From JALWSI01 sp964569095 [NCBI: uncultured Aquificales bacterium] (GTDB taxonomy: Bacteria > Thermosulfidibacterota > Thermosulfidibacteria > Thermosulfidibacterales): a DNA stretch of 5,698 nt. The translations under genes were made by a program, and so were the position numbers. The DNA is taken from the NCBI GenBank assembly GCA_964569095.1, contig CAZMTB010000186.1:1-5698 (forward strand). The letters are read 5' to 3'. The first letter of the stretch is position 1; each line of letters begins with the position of its first letter. Positions 1 through 5,698 of the stretch are shown in pieces. The notes beneath the pieces are model-generated. The model was not told where the DNA came from. It worked only from the letters and a program-made list of their open reading frames with translations, and did not search any database.

Positions 1-372
1 ACGTGGACCTACGAGGACGACTGGAGGCGCCTGAGGATACCCTTTGGGGTGGCATACGGTTCTGATCCCGACGAGGTGTCGAGGCTGGCCGAAGAGGCCG
101 CTCGGGACGTGGGAATAACCGTGGAGGATCCCCAGCATTCCATACACGTCTGGTTCGATGGTTTCGGGGACTCCTCCTTGAACTTCACCTTGGTGGTCTG
201 GATCAAGATGCACGGCGTGAAGAGCAAGACCGGTTTAAAGAGCGATTACTACTTTGCCCTTTACCGCAGGCTCGGCGAGGCCGGAATAGAGATCCCCTTT
301 CCCCAGCAAGACCTACACATTCGCAGCATTCATCCCCAGGTCAGGGAGCAGCTTAAAGGGTTGGAGGAGTAG
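1..372 (+). CDS. MscS-family mechanosensitive ion channel, C-terminal fragment (5' end outside window)
   Basis: This is the cytoplasmic C-terminal part of a small-conductance mechanosensitive channel, a family of inner-membrane proteins that open under membrane tension to release solutes during hypo-osmotic shock. The frame is open from base 1 and gives 123 residues before a TAG stop. Three family hallmarks are visible: RIPFGVAYGSDPDEV near the left edge, FDGFGDSSLNF in the middle, and GIEIPFPQQDLHIRS near the end. These match the alpha/beta part of the MscS cytoplasmic vestibule. The pore helices and beta domain would lie upstream of the window. A GTG at 49 is in frame, but homologous sequence continues before it, so it is an internal valine codon and not a start. 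The stop directly abuts the stop of the convergent VKOR gene. The family call is firm; the subfamily cannot be decided from this fragment. Confidence 0.92.
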   Translation, partial: TWTYEDDWRRLRIPFGVAYGSDPDEVSRLAEEAARDVGITVEDPQHSIHVWFDGFGDSSLNFTLVVWIKMHGVKSKTGLKSDYYFALYRRLGEAGIEIPFPQQDLHIRSIHPQVREQLKGLEE

Positions 373-1419
373 TTACTGGCACTCCTTGTTTGGCGCACAC
401 ACCCCTGGCTCTCCCAGATTCCAGAGGGGAGGAATGCTTCCCTTGGGCTGGCTTTCCTTCAGGTACTCTTTTATCGCCTTTGGTCCCGCGTAGATGCAGG
501 TTTTTAAACCCTTGGTGACCACCAAGGTGGGAACCAGTCTCCCTCGCAATGAGAGCAGCTCCTTTAGGTTGTAGTCGAGCAGGGCCTTCACCTTCTTCTC
601 TGTCAGCGGGTCGGGTTTAGGTACTCCATTGTCGGGGGCCTCGTGCAGATCTTTCAGTAGCCTCCAGATGTCTCCTCCCCGTTGCAGCTGCCTCACCAGC
701 TCGCAGCTCTTTCCAAATGCCCCCTTGTGTACCAGCACGTCGCGAAAGACGATCTCTACCTTGCGGTTTGCCACGTCTTTGCCGAGGGTCTCGATCACGC
801 TGGCGCATCCTGGACAGTCGAGATCGAAGAAGAGCTCCCACCTCCCGCAGTTGGTGCCCTTCTCGTTGCGCCAGGTGAAGAGCCTCTCCAGCATCTCCTT
901 CTCTGCCCTGTGTTCCTTTTTGGAGGGTGGATTCGCCTTGCCCGTGCTATCCTTGGGCAGGAAGGGGGGGAAGTAGAGCATGTGCGATGCCAGGAAGGAG
1001 AGGAGAATCAGCACCAGGCAGCTCTTTGTGCTCTCCCAGCTCCAGTTCACCAAGAGTAGGAGGACGGTTACTGCCTCCACCACTATGCAGAGGGGACAGA
1101 GCTTGTGCAGCACCAGCACCTGCACCAATACCAGGTAGGCCGAGAATCCCGTGCCCAGGGCGAGCCACCACCGTAGTCCTCGCCTGTAACACACAAGTAC
1201 CAGGGTTACCACGAAGAAACCAAGGCCCAGTAGGGGAAGGGGAACTCCCAAGATGGAGGAGTAGTGGGAGGATGCGGCGAGCCGGCAACCCGTGAAGGGG
1301 CATATCTCCCTCTTGGTCAAGATGGAGGCTACGTCCACTCCAACGGCAGCCACCCCCACCAGTATTAGAAGCAGGGATACGGTTCTGCGAGGGTCTCTCT
1401 TCTCTCCTACCTCAAGCAT
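373..1419 (-). CDS. VKOR-family disulfide-forming membrane protein fused to a thioredoxin-like domain
   Basis: This 348-residue protein resembles bacterial vitamin K epoxide reductase homologues, which pass electrons from a periplasmic thioredoxin-like oxidant to quinone and so drive disulfide formation (the role of DsbB plus DsbA). Five hydrophobic segments are seen at about 13-34, 57-77, 83-104, 110-126 and 133-150. The VKOR features are the loop pair C40/C45, S51 followed by the LGVP motif (57-60), and the active-site CPLC at 108-111. A charged linker (about 155-190) leads to a thioredoxin-like domain (about 193-325) with CPGC at 202-205 and a likely cis-proline in VPT (P297). The predicted topology places loop cysteines, CPLC and the thioredoxin domain outside the cytoplasm. 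Further cysteines are C191, C239, C308, C341 and C347. The ATG overlaps the end of the methyltransferase gene by 8 bases, with an AAGGGG-like ribosome site at about 1426-1432, so translation is probably coupled. The true in vivo substrates are unknown. Confidence 0.93.
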   Translation of the reverse strand: MLEVGEKRDPRRTVSLLLILVGVAAVGVDVASILTKREICPFTGCRLAASSHYSSILGVPLPLLGLGFFVVTLVLVCYRRGLRWWLALGTGFSAYLVLVQVLVLHKLCPLCIVVEAVTVLLLLVNWSWESTKSCLVLILLSFLASHMLYFPPFLPKDSTGKANPPSKKEHRAEKEMLERLFTWRNEKGTNCGRWELFFDLDCPGCASVIETLGKDVANRKVEIVFRDVLVHKGAFGKSCELVRQLQRGGDIWRLLKDLHEAPDNGVPKPDPLTEKKVKALLDYNLKELLSLRGRLVPTLVVTKGLKTCIYAGPKAIKEYLKESQPKGSIPPLWNLGEPGVCAPNKECQ

Positions 1420-2041
1420 CGGGTGACCCCTTGGTTGCGATGAGCAGGGTTGATTTGCCCGTGGGGCTCGATACCCTCTCTACCTCTTGGAAGAACCTGC
1501 CGAACACCTCTTCTTCCCTCCTTCTCATCCTCGCTGCACTGAGGGATCCCAGGGCAAGAAGGCGGATGTAGTATAGGGCCTTGATGATGGGATGTGTTGG
1601 CATCTCGTGCTCCATCATCAGGAAGGATCCCTTGGATCTGAGCACTCTCCTCACCTCCCCCAGGGTCCAGAAGGGCTCTTTACCTTTCAACTCGTAGAAG
1701 GCGTGGGAGCAGGTTACGGCCCCAAAGGAGGAGCCTTTGAAGGGTAGCTGTGTTACGCTTCCGAGCACCCAGAGCACTTCTGGGTCTTTGGCCCTTGCCT
1801 TGGAGAGCATTCCCCACGAGAAGTCCAGTCCCACCACGGGCACGCCGTGATCCTGGCGGAGCCTCGAGGCAACGGAACCGGTGCCCGTGCAGATGTCTAG
1901 AAGGGGAAGACCCTTGGGATTTGTCACCTTGGCCGACAGAAACCCCCTAAGCTCTCCGGCGCTGTCCCTGGAGTGAAGCGCAATGATTCGATCGTAGATC
2001 TTGGAGAAGAGGTCGTAGTAGGCTCGCCTAACCCTTCTCAT
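1412..2041 (-). CDS. Class I SAM-dependent methyltransferase (Methyltransf_11 / UbiE-like)
   Basis: This is a predicted soluble cytoplasmic methyltransferase of 209 residues using S-adenosylmethionine; its substrate cannot be told from sequence. The N-terminus has the YDLFSKIYD pattern (9-17) common in UbiE-like enzymes. Motif I, LLDICTGTGSVA (47-58), forms the glycine-rich SAM loop. GLD with acidic D73 would bind the ribose hydroxyls. QLPF (98-101) followed by the SSFGAVTCSHAFYEL stretch fits motifs II/post-II, and EVRRVLRSKGSFLMMEHE (129-146) is the usual following helix-strand. I chose the ATG at 2041 because AAGGAGG lies 5 bases before it. A GTG at 2065 would add 8 residues but has no properly spaced ribosome site and contains that Shine-Dalgarno inside its coding sequence. 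The gene leads a two-gene unit, and its TGA lies inside the start region of the VKOR fusion. Nothing marks it as specific for quinones, lipids or proteins. Confidence 0.86.
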   Translation of the reverse strand: MRRVRRAYYDLFSKIYDRIIALHSRDSAGELRGFLSAKVTNPKGLPLLDICTGTGSVASRLRQDHGVPVVGLDFSWGMLSKARAKDPEVLWVLGSVTQLPFKGSSFGAVTCSHAFYELKGKEPFWTLGEVRRVLRSKGSFLMMEHEMPTHPIIKALYYIRLLALGSLSAARMRRREEEVFGRFFQEVERVSSPTGKSTLLIATKGSPDA

Positions 2042-2046
2042 TGGCT

Positions 2047-2053
2047 CCTCCTT
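2047..2053 (-). promoter_or_regulatory. Ribosome binding site deciding the methyltransferase start
   Basis: A perfect AAGGAGG on the minus strand ends 5 bases before the ATG at 2041. It favours that ATG over the upstream in-frame GTG at 2065. The sirtuin on the other strand has the same motif at the same spacing, which suggests this is the strong ribosome site of the organism. Confidence 0.8.
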
Positions 2054-2068
2054 TCCTCGCTTCACCCT

Positions 2069-2099
2069 TTATCTACACCTGCAGGTGAGGGTATAACAA
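2069..2099. promoter_or_regulatory. Candidate overlapping divergent promoters
   Basis: The 98-base divergent gap must hold promoters for both neighbours unless leader transcripts enter from elsewhere. On the plus strand TATAAC (2092-2097) is a good -10, with a weak -35 TTATCT (2069-2074) at a 17-base spacing, predicting a leader of about 36 bases for the sirtuin. On the minus strand TTGTTA (complement of 2094-2099) and TAGATA (complement of 2070-2075) form a weak -35/-10 pair 18 bases apart. Transcription from the latter would start near 2063, so the GTG at 2065 would not be transcribed, in keeping with the ATG start at 2041. The two element sets overlap, so RNA polymerase could probably use only one at a time. 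This is inference from consensus matching only. Confidence 0.35.
2076..2087. promoter_or_regulatory. Perfect 12-base palindrome CACCTGCAGGTG, possible operator
   Basis: CACCTGCAGGTG is a perfect inverted repeat with no spacer, located in the shared spacer of the two candidate promoters in the divergent gap. A dimeric repressor bound here would block both the sirtuin and the methyltransferase-VKOR unit. No regulator gene lies in the window and I do not recognise the motif as a known operator. A chance palindrome is possible, although its central position is suggestive. Confidence 0.35.
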
Positions 2100-2127
2100 C
2101 AAGTGAGGGAGATTTTGTAGGGGATAG

Positions 2128-2134
2128 AAGGAGG
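2128..2134 (+). promoter_or_regulatory. Ribosome binding site of the sirtuin gene
   Basis: AAGGAGG sits 5 bases before the ATG at 2140 and fixes the sirtuin start. The resulting N-terminus is of ordinary length, with the NAD-binding GAGIS motif beginning at residue 22. Confidence 0.8.
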
Positions 2135-2139
2135 CGCAG

Positions 2140-2880
2140 ATGGGAGAGATATCTGAGGTTGCGCAGGCGATTCGTGAGGCCGAGAGGATAGTGGTGTTCA
2201 CGGGGGCGGGAATATCGGCAGAGAGCGGTGTGCCCACCTTCAGGGGCAAGGACGGTCTCTGGAAGCAGTACCGGCCGGAGGAGCTTGCCACTCCCCAGGC
2301 CTTTGCCAGGGATCCAAAGCTGGTGTGGGAGTGGTACAACTGGCGCCGCGAACTCATCGCTCCCTTGGAACCCAACGACGGTCACAGGTTCGTTGCGGCC
2401 CTTGAGAAGATATGCCCAGACTTGGTGGTGGTGACCCAGAACATAGACGGCTTGCACAAGAAGGCGGGCAGCACGCGAATAGAGGAGGTGCACGGCAACA
2501 TCTGGAAGGTTAGGTGTACCCAGGAGGGAACGATTACCGAAAACACCCAGGTTCCCCTGCCCGAGATCCCACCCCGGTGTCCCCGGTGCGGCGCCCTGCT
2601 GAGGCCAAATGTGGTGTGGTTTGGAGAGGCACTTCCCCAAGACGTCTGGGCGAGGGCCCTGCAGGCTGCCTCCAATGCCGATCTTATGCTGGTTATCGGT
2701 ACCTCGGCGGTGGTTTATCCCGCTGCTGGTCTGCCAGAGAACACCCTTGCAGCAGGGGGACGGGTTGTCGAGATAAACCCCGATGCCACTCCCCTCTCGG
2801 GGGCGGTTACCTGGTCTCTGCGCATGGGGGCTGGCGAGGCAGGACGGGCCTTGGCGGAGGAGATTGGCCTGGGACTTTAG
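2140..2880 (+). CDS. cobB: Sir2-family NAD-dependent protein deacylase (CobB-type sirtuin)
   Basis: This 246-residue protein removes acyl groups from lysine side chains, consuming NAD and releasing nicotinamide and O-acyl-ADP-ribose. It acts in the cytoplasm; in bacteria a classic target is acetyl-CoA synthetase. All core motifs are present: GAGISAESGVPTFRG (22-36), TQNIDGLH (99-106), catalytic H118 in EVHGN, RPNVVWFGE (155-163), GTS (187-189) and EINPD (211-215). Y66 and R69 in the WYNWRR stretch match the Tyr/Arg pair that in class III sirtuins (SIRT5, E. coli CobB) recognises acidic acyl groups, so desuccinylase activity is plausible. The zinc module shows C126, C147 and C150; the fourth usual cysteine is absent from VRCTQEG, as in E. 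coli CobB with VRCSQSG. No acetyl-CoA synthetase or acetyltransferase gene lies nearby. The gene is divergent from the methyltransferase, and its TAG overlaps the kinase stop by 4 bases. Confidence 0.97.
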   Translation: MGEISEVAQAIREAERIVVFTGAGISAESGVPTFRGKDGLWKQYRPEELATPQAFARDPKLVWEWYNWRRELIAPLEPNDGHRFVAALEKICPDLVVVTQNIDGLHKKAGSTRIEEVHGNIWKVRCTQEGTITENTQVPLPEIPPRCPRCGALLRPNVVWFGEALPQDVWARALQAASNADLMLVIGTSAVVYPAAGLPENTLAAGGRVVEINPDATPLSGAVTWSLRMGAGEAGRALAEEIGLGL

Positions 2881-5390
2881 TCAAAGACCTTCTCTATGGC
2901 CTCTTTTATGTCTTTGATTCTGAAGGGTTTCTGTAAGTAGAGTTTCGCCCCCAGGTCGAGCAGCTCCTTTGCAGAGCTCTCGAAGGGGTGTCCTGAAGAT
3001 ATTACCACCTTTGCCTCTGGGTCTATCTCCATGATTCTTTTCAGGGCATCTTTGCCTGAAAGTACCGGCATGGTGATGTCGAGGATCACTAGGTCAGGCC
3101 TTCTCTCTTCGTAAAGCTTGATAGCTTTTTCCCCGTTCTCTGCTAGGATTACTTTATGACCCATGTGTTCGAGAATTGTCTTTCCAGTTTTTCTTATTGG
3201 TTCCTCGTCGTCTACCAGCAGAATGGTTAGGGGGAGGCCATGGGAGATTTTCTGAGTCAGGCCAGCTTTTGCGTCTTTTCTTGAGGTAGATTTATCTTTT
3301 GTTGGTTCTGTGGGGATTAAGGCAGGAATGTAGAACTCAAACCGGCTTCCTTCTCCGTATTTGCTCTCCACGGCTATCCAGCCATTGTGCTGTTTTACGA
3401 GGCCGTACACGGTGGCCAAGCCCAGTCCTGTTCCTTTCTCCAATTCCTTGGTGGTGAAGAATGGATTGAATATTTTATCCAATGTATCTTCTCCCATTCC
3501 GCAGCCATTGTCATATATTACGAATCTCACGAATCTCCCTGGACTAGCGGAGGGATGATTAAATACGTAAGTCTCGCCTATAATCTGGTTCTCCACGGAG
3601 ATGACCAATCGCGGGGGATCCTCTTTCAAAGACTTTTTATGCTCACACCTCCCATCTATTCTCTCCATCAGGGCGTCTTTTGCATTGAGGCAGAGATTCA
3701 TCAATATCTGTTGAAGCTCTGCCGGATCGGCTTTTATATTCCATAGGTCGCTCTGGATATTTGCTACTACTGATATTCTTTTGTCTATAGTTCGTGAGAG
3801 AATTTCTATGGTTTCTTTAATTATCAAGGCGGGATTGATAGTTTTCATCACCATAGGAGTTTGTTTGGTGAATGCTAAGAGTCTTCTTGTGACTTGAGCC
3901 GCTTGATGCACTACCTTCTCGGCTGAATAAGCATATTCTGCTATCTCCTTGTAGTTTCCTTCTTCTTCTGCTGTCATACTGATTAGATTTAGATTTCCCA
4001 ATATAGCACCCAGCATATTGTTGAAATCGTGGGCTATTCCTGCAGCTAATACTCCTATCGCTTCCATCTTCTGTACGTGCGCTAGTTGCTGTTCTAGTTG
4101 TTGTTGACGGGTGATATCGATGAAGCTTATCACTCCTGCTACCTCTTTTTGGTGAGGATGATCTATCTTGGAGTATTGGAATAAAAAGTATAGTTTTGTC
4201 TCGCTTTTGGAAGTAATCATTCTCACTATTGGTGTGTTATCTAGTTCTGATGAGGGAGAGATTGAATTCGAAACTCCACAGATCTCGTGATCGGAAGATA
4301 CGCTAAGGAGTTCACATATTCTCCTCCCTTTGGCTTCTTTCTCAGCAAAACCAGTAAGGTTTTCCGCCTCTCTGTTCCAGAAAAGGATCTTCATGTTATT
4401 ATCTACCAGAGCGATTCCTGAGGGTAGAGAATGTATCACTGTTTCGAGGAACTCCTGAGATATGGTGGTGCTCCTTAGCTTCTCCACCATGACGTTGAAG
4501 TCTTCCTCCAGCTCCTTTAGCTCCCCGGTGTTTGAAGTGTCTATTCTTACTAAGAGATCGCCCTTGTTCACCCTCTCCATGCCCTCTTTCAGGGCGGTTA
4601 TGGTTGTGGTGATGTTCGAAGCAATGAGAAAGGCAAGTGAACCTCCCAGTATTATGGAGATTAGAAAGATTCCCATGACGGAGATTACCAAGTTCGTGGA
4701 GCTTATTTGTAAGAATCTCTTCATCTTTACAACTGCACTTCTAAACACATCTTTAGAGAGAGATATGGGTTTTATGAATTCGGACACACATGAGGTTGCC
4801 CCTGCAACCAGGGTTATACTGTCCTTTGTTTTGACTGCTATGGGAAATAGAAAAGCAAATTTTTCTACGGGTGGTGAGCCTTTTTCCTTGCTCCATAAAT
4901 AGGTACCTTCTACTGGTCTCCCTTTTTGGGCCTCTGAGAACATCCGGACTAATTTAGGGGATGAGGCGATGATTTTGGGATACTTTTTCCCTTTAATCCC
5001 GGGAATGGGATGGGCAACTGTAAGATTGAGAGCTGGGGCTATGACAAAGGTGTACCCTTTCTCTCCGATAGGTTGTACTCCTATGCTCTGGAACGATGAA
5101 TCGTTTATCAGTTCTTTTACCGTTGAGGGATGTAGCTTTAGGTATAGTTCTATCTCAAGGGCCACGTCCAGGGCCTTCTGGCGCACCATGGTTTTTCCCA
5201 TCTCCTCGGTTTTGGAGGTCACTTTTTCCTCTATCTCCGAGAATCTGGTTTTAAGGGCCTTATCTACGGCCCTGAGGGCTTTGCCTCTTTGGAGGTAAAG
5301 TACCCATCCAGTGAACATTGCGGGTACAACTACTGCTATCAAGATGATTAGTAGCATTCTATGGAGGATTTTTCTGGGTAAGATCGTCAT
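2877..5390 (-). CDS. Hybrid sensor histidine kinase (TM-Cache-like-TM-HAMP-PAS-HisKA-HATPase-receiver)
   Basis: This is an 837-residue inner-membrane sensor kinase. TM1 spans about 12-33, followed by an extracytoplasmic region to about 230 that contains GYTFVIAPALNLTVAHP (112-128), typical of Cache sensor domains. TM2 lies at about 232-258, then HAMP (about 256-308), PAS (about 312-427) and a short coiled segment. The HisKA box GIAHDFNN carries the phospho-acceptor H454. The ATPase domain has the N box NLCLNAKDAL (N569), G1 DNGCGM (D627), FFTTK (644-648) and G2 GTGLGLATVYG (653-663). A linker (691-718) leads to a receiver with acidic D727/D728, phospho-acceptor D771, S799 and K821 in QKPF. 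No Hpt or output regulator is seen, so the receiver may feed a phosphorelay or damp the kinase. The start is the first ATG after an in-frame stop; its ribosome site is weak. It lies 25 bases after the binding-protein gene, suggesting one operon. Its G+C content is clearly lower than that of the genes to the left. Confidence 0.96.
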   Translation of the reverse strand: MTILPRKILHRMLLIILIAVVVPAMFTGWVLYLQRGKALRAVDKALKTRFSEIEEKVTSKTEEMGKTMVRQKALDVALEIELYLKLHPSTVKELINDSSFQSIGVQPIGEKGYTFVIAPALNLTVAHPIPGIKGKKYPKIIASSPKLVRMFSEAQKGRPVEGTYLWSKEKGSPPVEKFAFLFPIAVKTKDSITLVAGATSCVSEFIKPISLSKDVFRSAVVKMKRFLQISSTNLVISVMGIFLISIILGGSLAFLIASNITTTITALKEGMERVNKGDLLVRIDTSNTGELKELEEDFNVMVEKLRSTTISQEFLETVIHSLPSGIALVDNNMKILFWNREAENLTGFAEKEAKGRRICELLSVSSDHEICGVSNSISPSSELDNTPIVRMITSKSETKLYFLFQYSKIDHPHQKEVAGVISFIDITRQQQLEQQLAHVQKMEAIGVLAAGIAHDFNNMLGAILGNLNLISMTAEEEGNYKEIAEYAYSAEKVVHQAAQVTRRLLAFTKQTPMVMKTINPALIIKETIEILSRTIDKRISVVANIQSDLWNIKADPAELQQILMNLCLNAKDALMERIDGRCEHKKSLKEDPPRLVISVENQIIGETYVFNHPSASPGRFVRFVIYDNGCGMGEDTLDKIFNPFFTTKELEKGTGLGLATVYGLVKQHNGWIAVESKYGEGSRFEFYIPALIPTEPTKDKSTSRKDAKAGLTQKISHGLPLTILLVDDEEPIRKTGKTILEHMGHKVILAENGEKAIKLYEERRPDLVILDITMPVLSGKDALKRIMEIDPEAKVVISSGHPFESSAKELLDLGAKLYLQKPFRIKDIKEAIEKVFD

Positions 5391-5415
5391 CTGGGGTCTC
5401 GAAGCTTCCCTTATC

Positions 5416-5698
5416 TCATCGGGAGTCGGTGTCCGCTCCGATTATCTTCATCGCCCTTAGCAGGAGATTTCTGGGTAGAGTTATTCCCAGTTTTCTCGCT
5501 GTTTCTAAGTTTACGGCAACGTGACGGCTCTTTGTAGGATGGGGGGGGATTTTGGATAATGGCTCACCGTTCAATATTAAATCCACGAGAGTTGCTGCCT
5601 CTTTTCCACATTCATAGTAGTCGGAGTATACCGCCATCAATGCGCCCTTGCGCACCGAGGCTATAGAGGCTGCAACTACGGGCACCCCTTTCTCCATG
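5416..5698 (-). CDS. ABC_sub_bind (TrpX-like) substrate-binding protein, C-terminal fragment (5' end outside window)
   Basis: The visible part is the last 93 or so residues of a periplasmic or lipoprotein ligand-binding protein of the ABC_sub_bind type, some members of which bind tryptophan or related small molecules for ABC import. Diagnostic features are VPVVAASIASVRKGALMAVY, then SDYYECGKEAATLVDLILNG, the IPPHPTK turn, and NLETARKLGITLPRNLL near the end, which match the conserved C-terminal lobe. The ATG at 5697 falls inside a conserved strand, so the real start and any signal peptide are beyond the right edge. Its TGA is 25 bases before the kinase ATG on the same strand. No permease or ATPase gene is visible, so it may belong to a transporter further upstream or may serve as a ligand-binding partner for the kinase. 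The ligand cannot be inferred. Confidence 0.85.
   Translation of the reverse strand, partial: MEKGVPVVAASIASVRKGALMAVYSDYYECGKEAATLVDLILNGEPLSKIPPHPTKSRHVAVNLETARKLGITLPRNLLLRAMKIIGADTDSR

Noticed and set aside
49-51. GTG as the start of a 107-residue protein
   Set aside because: The frame is open to base 1 and the MscS homology (RRLRIPFG) continues upstream of this codon, so it is internal to a truncated gene.
402-429. Possible hairpin (CCCCTGG paired with CCAGAGGGG) as a terminator for the MscS-type gene
   Set aside because: The stem needs a 2-base bulge, the loop is about 12 bases, and no T-run follows. It also lies within the VKOR coding sequence.
947-1303. Long open frame on the minus strand inside the VKOR gene
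   Set aside because: It is an off-frame reading of the VKOR gene, full of Pro/Gly/Leu and without any recognisable motif, while the VKOR frame has clear catalytic cysteines.
2042-2065. GTG at 2065 as the methyltransferase start
   Set aside because: The 8 added residues contain the strong AAGGAGG that is ideally spaced for the ATG at 2041, and the GTG itself lacks a suitably spaced ribosome site.
2062-2640. 192-residue open frame antisense to the sirtuin
   Set aside because: It shadows a gene with complete Sir2 motifs on the other strand and has no motif of its own.
4462-4902. 146-residue plus-strand open frame antisense to the kinase
   Set aside because: It lies opposite the HAMP/TM2/sensor region of the kinase, has low-complexity Ser-rich sequence and lacks a ribosome site.
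5695-5697. ATG as the true start of the binding-protein gene
   Set aside because: The protein would lack a signal peptide and the whole N-terminal lobe, and the frame remains open to the window edge, so this is an internal methionine.

Overview
The window looks like chromosomal DNA from a bacterium that has both an envelope disulfide-forming system and membrane two-component sensing. The frequent AGG/AGA arginine and ATA isoleucine codons, dense packing and strong AAGGAGG ribosome sites would suit a thermophilic or anaerobic lineage such as Thermodesulfobacteriota/Desulfobacterota or Synergistota. That placement is an inference from style only, not a taxonomic identification. No RNA gene, insertion sequence, CRISPR array or phage gene was found. 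The longest stretch without a gene is 98 bases (2042-2139).

Layout. Six genes are visible, two of them cut by the window edges. (1) 1-372, plus strand: C-terminal end of an MscS-family mechanosensitive channel. (2) 373-1419 and 1412-2041, minus strand: a two-gene unit read leftwards, in which a SAM-dependent methyltransferase comes first and overlaps by 8 bases a VKOR-family membrane oxidoreductase fused to a thioredoxin-like domain. (3) 2042-2139: a divergent control region with a perfect 12-base palindrome and plausible overlapping promoters. (4) 2140-2880, plus strand: a CobB-type sirtuin. (5) 2877-5390, minus strand: a large hybrid sensor histidine kinase (TM, Cache-like sensor, TM, HAMP, PAS, HisKA, HATPase, receiver). 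(6) 5416-5698, minus strand: the C-terminal end of an ABC_sub_bind (TrpX-like) substrate-binding protein, 25 bases upstream of the kinase and probably in one operon with it.

How the genes may work together. The VKOR-thioredoxin fusion should be a self-contained disulfide-forming machine in the membrane and periplasm. Its link to the methyltransferase is positional and translational (overlapping start and stop), not an understood pathway. The sirtuin shares only a control region with that unit. The binding protein and hybrid kinase form a separate module that may sense a small extracytoplasmic ligand. Composition changes at the sirtuin/kinase border: sampled lines are about 60% G+C on the left and about 37-45% in the kinase and binding-protein genes, which hints at different histories.

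Both convergent junctions are extremely tight (0 bases apart at 372/373, 4-base overlap at 2877-2880), leaving no room for intergenic terminators. I found no clearly undescribed system. The most worthwhile items are the VKOR fusion with its extra cysteines, the binding-protein/hybrid-kinase pair, and the palindrome between the divergent genes.
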